A stretch of DNA of 22,239 nt from NCBI GenBank assembly GCA_001579985.1, contig LRSR01003366.1:1-22239 (forward strand). The letters run 5' to 3'. The DNA comes from Hypsibius dujardini (taxonomy: Eukaryota > Tardigrada > Eutardigrada > Parachela > Hypsibiidae). The notes under the pieces are model-generated. The model saw nothing but the letters and a program-made list of their open reading frames with translations. It searched no databases and was not told the DNA's origin. A program made the translations under genes and the position numbers. Positions 9,390 to 17,714 of this stretch are shown here, piece by piece. Numbering within the stretch: position 1 is the stretch's first letter; each line of letters opens with the position of its first letter.

Positions 9390-9894
9390 TCCCATGAAAG
9401 CGCGTTAACTCTCGAGATACGTTTACTGGCAAAGCCCTAACCACTTAAAACTCAGAAAAATGAATTTCTTGATGATAAAAACAGCTTGCTGTTATGGTGA
9501 AAACTGGGAAGTGGGAAGCTGACTTCAAAAGTAGACATATATATTCCCAGTCCGATTCAGACGTCATTCTCGGCAAAGGGCGGCATATAGCCAAGGAAAC
9601 TCTTGATTTTTAAATGGGAATTTCTATTGAACTTTAAATAACATTGAACTTTAGCAAGAAAGGAAATGCTTGCAAAATTTATTGTTAGTCAACGGTCAGT
9701 AGTTATTGCTCAAAGGAATGGGTCAGTGAAGCCAGGAGGACCTTCTTTTCTTCGACTTGCGCACGTGCCGGACGGAACACCAATTCGTCCTGCTCAATCA
9801 ACAGCAAACTGCCCTCCAAGTAGATGTACTGCGTGCGAAGCCACTCAAGCGGGTTCATGCTTTGGAGGAAGCGAGCCTCCCCCCCCCAAAAAAG
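9390..9894. repeat. Segmental duplication copy 1, distal diverged part
   Basis: Homologous to 21522-22016 in the same orientation, starting GAAAGCGCGTTAA and ending at AAGCGAGCCTCCC. The non-coding part is about 80 percent identical by eye, while the coding exon inside it is about 94 percent. Homology stops at a run of C in copy 1, exactly where the lipase exon is cut. Confidence 0.85.
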
Positions 9895-9899
9895 TCTGT
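9703..9899 (-). pseudogene. Truncated lipase PLAT exon (relic)
   Basis: Encodes the last 60 or so residues of the lipase-like protein at the right edge of the window (21830 on): ARFLQSMNPLEW, then YIYLEGSLLLIEQDELV, and the same end THSFEQ. Relative to that exon it lacks two residues (Ser-Met) and has a few substitutions, but no stop or frameshift. Upstream it breaks at a C-run, and no acceptor or further PLAT sequence follows, so it cannot be a working exon of a full lipase here. The polyadenylation signal AATAAA 20 bases past the stop is kept (9678-9683 on the plus strand as TTTATT). Confidence 0.85.
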
Positions 9900-10122
9900 T
9901 ACGCCTCTGTATAGTGCCATAAGCCAATATAGATAAACTGAGAAAGGAATACTCGTTACTTGTCGCTTGGTCTGAAGCACTTTGAAGGTATTATTCAAAA
10001 GTCACGAATTTGCCCTGTCGACTAATACTGAACGCTAGGGCTCAGCAGTTGAATCAGACACAAATGTTGCAAACTTAGCAAGCTTCTCCTCTCCATTTGA
10101 TGTCAACGAGAAACTTCTCTGC

Positions 10123-10233
10123 TCGATTGAACGATTGTTGCAGTTGAAACAGCCAAAACTTCATTGCTTCGGTTGGCTATCGATCACAATCGTTCAATCA
10201 ATCAATGTCTCTATATCCATATACATTGATTGA
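10123..10233. repeat. Two overlapping short hairpins
   Basis: CGATTGAACGATTG (10124-10137) pairs with CAATCGTTCAATCA (10187-10200). The same right arm then continues as CAATCAATGT, which pairs with ACATTGATTG (10223-10232). The GATTGATTGA core resembles that in the larger foldback elements. Only a short degenerate foldback is supported. Confidence 0.6.
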
Positions 10234-10377
10234 CATGGATAGGAGGAGATTGTGAAATTTGAAACTTGTTCACCCGATTCAACTACCGAGTCCTAGCCTT
10301 TGGTACCAATCCATTCATACCTTTCAATTGATATCTTCAACATGTTTCAGAATAGGGGACAAGTAGCGAGCATTTAC

Positions 10378-10530
10378 TTGTGAAGTGTACAGTAAAGGTC
10401 AAACATTTTTTCTGTTCCAGAGAATTCTTTGCCAAAGAGCAGGAAACGAACGTGGCAAAAAGTTAGAAAATGTTTACCATTGACATTTACGACAGCTACG
10501 CTATTGTCAACCCTCAATTCTGGCAGGGAC
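10378..10530 (+). pseudogene. Relic of the receptor gene's last intron end and exon
   Basis: Repeats 1736-1893. The end of the intron (GAAGTGTACAGTAAA-GTCAAAC), the acceptor CTGTTCCAG and last-exon sequence (10421-10483) are all present. A net 7-base loss shifts the frame in the middle. The C-terminal Lys-Leu-Glu-Asn-Val and the stop codon fall at the same place in both copies. None of the earlier receptor exons is found upstream. This is a fragment of another receptor copy, carried here by duplication. Confidence 0.78.
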
Positions 10531-11717
10531 TATTTTTGTGTGTAAACCTAACACAAAATGTCTAAAACTAAAGCATTGTGTGTAAATCTAAATGGCCTAA
10601 GGTTTACACACTTTTGACATTTTATGGCTGTACAGCAAGGAAGTAGTGCTTGGTACGCCGGCGTTTTTGAGGAGGTCAAGGAACCGAAACAAGAGGAAGA
10701 GATTCTTGGGAAAGTTCAGTTCTAAACTAATCTGTTCATTATTTTGTCTGAGATTAACAGTTTCTGTTCCTTGCGTATCGGTTAATGAAAGCAAAACTAT
10801 TATAAAGTATATTACAACGTTATTATTGATTTTGAGGTGCTTGTGTAAACCTTAATTCTCCCTTAAAATAATCCCTGAATTCTGGTCCATACAAGTGAAG
10901 AAAGAATGTTTTCATAGAATTGAAGAAACACAGTTTTAGCCTTTACATATAGCTTTACTAAAGTTTAATGGTTCATCGCGCTCAAGAAGATTATTATTTA
11001 AATGATTTCACATCCTCCTGAATATTGTACTGTAGTGTGAAAATAATGCGATACCGGCCGGTATGCCAGTACGAGGAGGGTGTCCCACTTCTACCCACCC
11101 CTCTTTGGGTTCTTTCGAGCCACTTTGCAATTTCAGCACTTTCGGACCTTTCCTATACGTTAAATTTACGTTTCTGTACACTATCCTATCCAACATTTCA
11201 ATTGGAATCAATTTTGGCATCAGCCAAATATTCTACAGGGTTTGGGGCGGAGTTATGGACAACTTTTGAAAAGATGTACTAGCGTATGTCTTCAACTGTC
11301 TGTGTCTGTGTCTGTGTTTGTGTCTGTGTCTGTGTCTGTGTCTGTGTCTGTGTCAGTGCATTTTAATGGATAAGAAAGTCCAACTATACAGGAATACTAA
11401 GTGGTTAGAACCAGAGCCCAAAACGGGTTGGCTTAAAACAGGGTACCCTCTCGTACTCCAGTGCTCGTAGACACGCCATCCGGCTAGTAGTCGAGCCCTG
11501 AAAGCGTCCCCGTTGCTATTAGTACTGTTATAGTTTCAAGTTATCGTGGTGTCTCGTAACTAAGCGCAACAGAGCAGCAGAGAGTGGTTTATCAATAACA
11601 AAAAAACCACATGAAACGCGCGTATTTCATGTGCGTGCGACGCAGGAAAAGAAAGGTGATCCAAACAATCATTTGCGCAGACACACGACAGGTTGTGTGG
11701 ACACTGTCTCACATGGC
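10531..11717. other. Spacer, no gene; contains a small inverted repeat and a microsatellite
   Basis: GTGTGTAAACCT (10538-10549) and AGGTTTACACAC (10599-10610) form a 12-bp perfect inverted pair, possibly part of a MITE. Another TGTGTAAACC lies at 10843. The rest holds the array at 11298-11355 and the downstream flank of the three-exon gene, with two tiny hairpins (GTGGTTT...AAACCAC and CATGAAA...TTTCATG) at 11585-11633. No coding-like frame. Confidence 0.5.
11298..11355. repeat. (TGTGTC)n microsatellite, second array
   Basis: About nine hexanucleotide units of the type seen at 3780-3868, one with a T for C substitution. Flanks differ from the first array apart from the shared exit GTGTCAG. 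Confidence 0.9.
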
Positions 11718-14700
11718 TCACACCAGGCTCCATTGACGCGCGGCCTGACGGAGGAAGATCTTGGCATCGCCGTACTGTGAAGCGTCACAGTTGCTGTCCG
11801 CGACAATCTCCCCAATGAGTTCGGCCACGGCCGACTGGTCGGGCGTTCGCTTGCCCCAGTACCGGTAGATGACCTGGCCCGGTTTGATGAGCCGGTTCAG
11901 TTCCCAGCGGTTGTCCTTGGTCGTGGCTGGGTCGATCTTCAGGTCCGGATGCGGCACGGCTCGACCGTCCCACGGAGCGACGATCGGCCCGGTAACGGGC
12001 GTGCCGTCCGAGTGGATGCTCGCTTGCTCGTACAGACCGAGACTGTAACCGCTGGACGGTCGGTCAAGCGGACCGCCGTTCAAGATGTCAATGGTCTCGT
12101 TGAAAGCCCGAAAGGTGTCCTGGTTGTCGGTCGGGTTGCGTTCCATGTTGTTACTATTGTTAAGCAAAAATCGTATAGGAGCAGTTTGTCGGGAAATTCA
12201 GTCGACGAAACCTCTTCAAATTTTGTTTTCCTCAGTTCGAGAGCAAAAATGTTTTTGACTGGGTGCGATTTTCAAAGGTCCGAGTCAAATATTTAAATAT
12301 AATTTTCTATAGGGCAACCCAGCGCTTTGAAATCGTCCTTAAATCTCGCCAGCCGCAGTCACCAAGGATTTTTATTTTCGTGTTCCAATCTATTTTATTA
12401 TGACTCCTTGTTGAGTTGGCAAACTTTTTGTCCTTTTCAATTTTTCAAAAAATATCCTATGACGTCATTGGAGGTAGTCGTCCTTCTCGGGCACTCTTTT
12501 GATAACTTTGAATGGCAAATATCTTCTGATTAACCTTGTTTTGCACTTTTCCGATAGCCATTTAAAATGGAACCTTCAAAATTCAACGCTTTCAGCTGGT
12601 CTAGTTACAGAGAAAAATGTGAGAAGCTCAACGACCCAAGTTCATCCCATCCCAAAATAAGTTTTTTTACGGTTCTTCCTCTTTTTCTGTGTAATGCATA
12701 TTGCTAATTTAAAACGTTGAATTTTGAAGGTTGCAATTTTAAATGGCTATCGGAAAAGTGCAAAAGGCGGTTAATCAGAAGATATTCGCCATTCAAAGTT
12801 ATCAAAAGAGTGCCCGAGAGGGACGACTACCTCCGATGACGTCATAGGATTTTTTTTGAAAAATTGATAATGACAAAAAGTTTGCCAACTCAAGAAGGAG
12901 TTATAAAAAATTAGACCGGAACACGATAACAATCATCCATTGCCACCGCGGCTGGCGACCCGGCGAGATTTTTGGGTGATTTCAAAGCACCGGGCTGCCC
13001 TTAAGCTAACCCAAAAAAATGATGGTTCATAAAATATATTACATCGACGCAGCTCTGAAACAAAAAATTTAGTTTCCTTTTTTATTAGAATTTCTAAATG
13101 TTGGAATTTCCCAAATTTTAAACACTTTTCTTATTTAAATTTGATTTGAAACGGGAATCAAATTCGATTTCTAATCCAATTAAATGACGGTTCTTAACTC
13201 TCTAGGTGCCGGTCAGCTTACACTGGCTTAATTCTTCCTTCAAACTCGATTTGCTCATCGAGCATTCGGGCTTTTTAGATACGGTTTTTTTCTTGGATTC
13301 TCTATCAAAACCGTTAAATATAAAGTACACACTACAAGTTTTTTACACTCTTTCTCACCAAATTTAATTAGAACTTGGATTAGTTTAGTATCAGTAGGAT
13401 TTATTTTGGATATTGGGGGCGGAGCTCTGATTTTTCTCGAACGGCCTTCGGAAGCTTCCGGTCAGGATTGAAAGTGATCTATGGCTGCGTCCCTGACATC
13501 CAAAAACTATTTGGCTGATATCAATCAAGTTCAGATTGAATTTGAAGAGGAATAGTGTAAAACAGCGTGAAATACAGATTTTTCCAAACAACGAAACTTT
13601 TCACAGTGAAAATCGTGGAAAATTGAATCGAAAATGAATTGTCATTATAATAAATTAGCATATAAATCGGAAAGATGCCTTGAACGAAATACGACGTGGT
13701 TCAGAAGTATTAGCACATTGATCCCAAAAATGGTCTGTATTGGTATGTGTGACCGGAACTTTGGTCCATCAGCAAATGGATGAGGCAAAGGATATTTAAA
13801 TTACAAGCTACAGTATACCTCAATTCTGACCGCCTCAATGAACGAGTTAACCTTAAAGGCTTACAACATGAGGTAAAGTCTGTATTTTAGCTCATCCTCT
13901 ACTTGGTCCATAAATCTGCTCACTCATGGGTTTCTCTTTGATGGCAAGTGGTTGATTGTTTGATTCACTGCACTATATCGTAGTATACTAAAGCACTTCT
14001 AGAAATCAAACAATCAAGCACCTGCCTTCAAAGAGAAACCCATGAGTGAGCAGATTTAACGACCAAGTGGAGGGTGAGCCGAAATAGACTTCTCCTCATA
14101 CAGTACCTGAAGCTGTTTAGGAAATAGTTTTTGTTCGATCCCTGGCCGACCGCATCCTTGATGAAGTTAAAATTCTGCGAAATCTTTCCGTCAACGTAAA
14201 TCTTCATCGACGCGGTGGGATCAAAAGAGGCCCTGACTCCGTTAATCGACAGCCGGATGAACCCGATCCCGCCGGACTGGAAAATACCGGTGTATCCGGA
14301 AGTGGTGTTCTGGAAGGTGTTGAACTTGATCTTGCAGATGACCGCGAGGGGGGAGAAGACAAGACGATTCCGGTTACCCGGCATCTCATCGCCTTCCCAC
14401 TCGAAGGAGATTCGCAGATAGTTGGCATCACGCAGCACCGTAAAGGGATCCGAGCCGGGCGGTGGGAATTCCGTGGGAAGGTTGTTGATATCGTATTTGG
14501 TCGCCTATATTTGGAATTGCTTACATACAACATGTTATTGAAGGTGACCAATTTTGAACTACCAGGTGCGGGAAAGCTTTTGGCACTGGCCTTCGCAGGT
14601 CCTTGCCTGAACTCGGTGTGTGCTATCGATAAAATATTTTTTGCACTGGAAAGCCCACTTTGATGGCTATCCGAATCACTTTCAAAATCAAAATTCAGAT

Positions 14701-16072
14701 TGTTGAATCAGAAGTTGTTTCGGAAAACCCAAGGACTAACACTGTGATAATTTGGCTCATGGACCGTATTTCAGATCTCCCTCAACTTTAAAGCCAATCT
14801 AAAAAACCAAAACGGCAAACTATAGATCTATATTAGTGTACTGTACAGGAAAAAATCAGAAATATTCAATCAATCGTGCACCACTAAATTGAGGGAGATC
14901 TTTTTTTTAAAAAATGTAAAAATCTTCAGACTCAAAAGTGGTGTAAGGGTCCACGCTAATAACTTTCTCAGTTGTGACGCGATTGGAATAATTTCAATTA
15001 CATTAAACAGCCAAATTATTGCACCAATTTTGTTACTAAAAAATAGTGTTTGTTGTTACGTTTTAGGTCTCCAGTTTTGGTCTAAAGTTAGGGATGCAGA
15101 TTTAAAAAACTGGCTGAACTTGACCCTGCGAGATTTTCTTTTTCTCAAAACCAAAGTTGTCGTCAAATTGATTTTTTTTTGCGTGGGATAGCCCCATTAA
15201 AGTACTACAACATACGTGTTTTAACTTTTTGTTGCTCACGCTCTGCTTCGAGAAATGCAACCCAGTTTTGATCTGGGTCAGCGAACTTGGCAAAATCTAC
15301 CATTAACCGGGCCACGCTTAATTTTTAAGTGCTCCCACAAACCAATGCATAGCACCTGTCCTCCTCTTGCCTCAACGTCGAACCAAGCAAATATTTCACA
15401 GACTTATAGGTCTTCTTTCGAAATACAGCATAATTTTTTTTATCAGTTCACATAGGGTTACATTCAGCAATTTTAGTGTAGTGCCAAAAGTTCTCCCGCA
15501 CCCGGTAAATGTGCATTTATTTCATGGGCAAAAAAACAAAAGATATTTAAAGTATGTTTTCAGTATCAAGTCCCATTGTTAATACTTAAATTTCGTTTCA
15601 TATAAAACTCATAATAAACGAAGAAACATGGAAGCTCTTTAAAATATAATAGAAGAGGTTGTCCTACTATTCAAATCAATTTCAACGTGAATTTTGATTT
15701 ATAATGAATTTTATTTAGATCCAAAAGACTTCTTACACATCGCTGCTTGGATTTTGGCCCACTGAATTTGAATGGAGTTTAAAATACAATTGGTTGTCAT
15801 GTATTGAAATGGATTTTAACGTGAAGCTCTACCTGGATTTTGGCCCACTGGATGGCCTGTTTCTGCTGTGCGGACAGCGGCTTATACCACGTCAAATTAC
15901 TTAGATCGGAGTTGGTAAGGTCCGGGCTGGCGGAGGAGGTCCCGACGGAAGATCCCGTTGTGCCGGAAGAGCTTGCAGTCGCATATGAGGCGGGACTGTA
16001 ATATTGCGCATTACAGGCAGTAAAAAGGACTGCCAATCCGAAAACCCTCACGAGGGATCTCACGCTATTCAT
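11718..16072 (-). CDS. Unrecognised secreted protein, 3 exons, 357 residues
   Basis: Model on the minus strand: exon 1 16072-15833, exon 2 14504-14107, exon 3 12153-11718 (stop TGA). Introns begin GTAGAG and GTACTG and end AAATATAG and AACAATAG; phases are 0 and 2 and the frame is kept across both joins. Residues 1-23 are a signal peptide (Met-Asn, then VFGLAVLFTACNAQ). Residues 24-60 form a Ser/Thr/Ala-rich, probably glycosylated linker. Exon 2 encodes a beta-rich stretch with aromatic and glycine residues (FEWEG, IFQSGGIGFIRLSING, KIYVDGK). Exon 3 starts acidic and polar and ends basic and helical (AKIFLRQAARQW). There is one cysteine in each of exons 2 and 3. I do not recognise the family. 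Codon third positions in exon 3 are GC-rich, unlike the surrounding DNA, which supports real coding. Both introns are loaded with foldback elements. Confidence 0.68.
12310..13003. mobile_element. Large foldback element in intron 2, arms about 290 bp
   Basis: About 690 bp centred near 12657. The left arm (AGGGCAACCCAGCGCTTTGA...) is repeated inverted on the right (...TTCAAAGCACCGGGCTGCCC) at roughly 90 percent by eye. Long exact tracts include GGCACTCTTTTGATAACTTT and CACTTTTCCGATAGCCATTT. A loop of about 130 bases separates the arms. No transposase frame. The outer end motif recurs alone at 2039 and near 21219-21243, so this is one member of a dispersed family. Confidence 0.88.
13350..13560. 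repeat. Foldback MITE, same family as 5476-5671
   Basis: The left half begins AAATTTAATTAGAACTTGGA and the right half ends in the inverse, ...TTCAGATTGAATTT. Internal TATCAGTAGGATTTATTTTG pairs with CAAAAACTATTTGGCTGATA. CCTGACATCCAAAAAC is identical to 5616-5631. It lies in intron 2 of the secreted-protein gene. Confidence 0.65.
13864..14103. repeat. Foldback element abutting a splice donor
   Basis: Inverted arms around 13985. AAATCTGCTCACTCATGGGT (left) is matched by ACCCATGAGTGAGCAGATTT (right), and arm similarity runs from ATGAGG-AAGTCT to TTGATTGTTTGATT on each side, enclosing a loop of about 37 bases. The right arm ends about three bases from the exon 2/intron 2 junction (14107/14106) of the secreted-protein gene. 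The GGTGCTTGATTG core is shared with the foldback at 8592-9363. Confidence 0.85.
14773..14901. repeat. Short inverted-repeat element in intron 1
   Basis: The 13-bp perfect inverted ends are AGATCTCCCTCAA and TTGAGGGAGATCT. Near the right end lies TTCAATCAATCGTGCACC, the inverse of the GGTGC-GATTGATTGAA motif of other foldbacks in the window. Probably a small MITE; the limits are approximate. Confidence 0.6.
15746..15850 (-). repeat. Duplicated end of exon 1 (17-bp direct repeat)
   Basis: CAGTGGGCCAAAATCCA, which encodes the last residues of exon 1 (QWAKIQ), occurs again 86 bases into intron 1 (15748-15764). There it reads on as QWAKIQAAMCKK and has a GTAAGA donor-like site. Sequence around the two copies is also loosely alike. 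It is either a relic of a partial exon duplication or an alternative exon end. Confidence 0.6.
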
Positions 16073-16298
16073 GTTTTGGGCGGTCGCGAAAAAGTGTGCC
16101 GATTATTGACTGAATGCACTGAGAAATTATCAAACACTTTATTCACGCACAGCCGCCCAGCGTTTTTTTGTGAACAAATCCGTGAACGTAAAAATATTCA
16201 CCGTCCTACCACCATTACCTATTTCTCTTTGTGCATTCGCAATAGATGTCGTCAAGGCCGAAACGAAATTATGATTAATGGGTAACCGTACAAAAATG
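16073..16298. other. 5' flank of the secreted-protein gene
   Basis: This 226-bp gap lies between the start codon of the minus-strand gene and the left edge of duplication copy 2. It should hold that gene's promoter. No TATA or other element stands out clearly. Confidence 0.4.
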
Positions 16299-17714
16299 TA
16301 CTCGTTAACGGTCCGTCAGGGTCGGCTGTAATGTCCACGTAGCCACCTACTTTCCACGCGTGAAATTCTCCGACTACGTGTGCGAGCGTCAGCCGAACCG
16401 AAGTGACTTAGCATAAACAGGCGTACAAGCAAGCGTAGAAGCCTACACTAGTGCCGTGCGAAATGCATCAACTCCGCGGTCGGGTGCAAGTCAATGATCT
16501 GCCGCGGGGCTCGCTGTGACCTCCTTGTCGCTTATCCGGTACTTCCTGCTGTATTACTGCTGACAAGGAAATTGCACCACTCTCCAGGGTCAAATCTTTC
16601 CTTCTGATTGTCATCATGTGTTCGCCTGGTGCATCTGGCAATAAAGCCATCGAAAAAAATCGGCAATAAACGAAATCTTCCATTTTTTAAATCTTAAAAC
16701 TGGTGCAAAGCGTTATATAGAGGGCGCTGTGAAGTTACTGGGGAAGCCGTACGATTGATTGCTGGATTGGTGAGTTCAGTAATGCGCTGAATAAAACACT
16801 CATCCACCAATCAATCAAACTGAAATATTGTCGACATCGCAGCGCCATCTATAACGGCTTGAACGAGTCTTTTAATATTTAAATTTGGAAGGCCTCGTTT
16901 ATTGCCGATTTCCTCGATGGATGTATTGCCAGTTACACCAGGCAAATGCATGATAGTAGTCAAAATGAAAGATTTCGCCGGCGAGAGTGAAGCAATTTCC
17001 TTGTGAGGATCAGTAGGCTTCATGACTTTGTGTCTTCGAGACGCGGCTGTCGCAGAAGTATGCGTGCACATCATCAGGGGCGTCTCGAGGTTTGGAGCAA
17101 GGGGTGGACCAAGCCTAGGCCTGGGCAGGGGCTCCTCATTATATGGTGGAGGGATGAACAAAAAGGGGAATTGTATTTTTTTCCAAACTGAACCCAAAAT
17201 TCGGCTTATTGTTTCTGATCGTCTTAAAATTTGTTGAGGTGTTAGAGGTTCAATTTTCAAGCCCCTCCCCCCGGAATTTTAGAGCATTTTTAACAACTTC
17301 AGTTTCTTCATCAGTTTTGAGGTTTGTTCGGGTTCAATATAAGCTTCATCATTAATAACTACAAATGGAAGGTTAAAAGAATTTGAGAATAGTTCATATT
17401 TGATGGAAAAACCGAATTTTTTTTAAATGTTTGAAATCCCTTGGACATCAGACCCCTATACCTATCTCTACAGATTTCAAAATTGTCAAGAATAATAGGA
17501 TGAGTCTTGGATTAAATTTTAAAAAACTGCATTATGATCCTTTGCATGTTCCGAATTTTGGAAAATACTTGATTTCACAATTTTTGACATTATTCCTTTC
17601 CAAATTTCTTTATCACGTACACCGACGAGCTCAAATGACTGCCGCAGTCAGAGTCCTAGTCCATGGATGAGCGAGAAAAATATAAACACAAGCATGGCTT
17701 CCAAAAGTTTTCGG
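16299..17714. repeat. Segmental duplication copy 2, older diverged part
   Basis: Counterpart of 3871-5864. It lacks the two copy-1 insertions (MITE 4565-4950 and the foldback-like piece 5480-5757) but has extra sequence of its own at about 17335-17550. It includes the foldback 16555-17015. The rest (17016-17714) shows no gene. Confidence 0.8.
16555..17015. mobile_element. Foldback element, copy 2
   Basis: Counterpart of 4106-4564 with the same architecture: ACAAGGAAATTGC on the left pairs with GCAATTTCCTTGT on the right, and the centre is GTTCAGTAATGCGCTGAAT near 16785. The right end is uninterrupted here (CAGTAGGC), which gives the empty site for the Tc1/mariner-type MITE of copy 1. Confidence 0.82.

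Noticed and set aside
12310-13003. Possible piggyBac assignment from the TTAA next to the right end
   Set aside because: The left end has CTAT rather than TTAA and the termini do not start with the usual CCC pattern, so the superfamily is left open.
16811-17260. 149-codon minus-strand frame
   Set aside because: It spans the arm of a foldback and a hAT-like end, and has no counterpart frame in copy 1.
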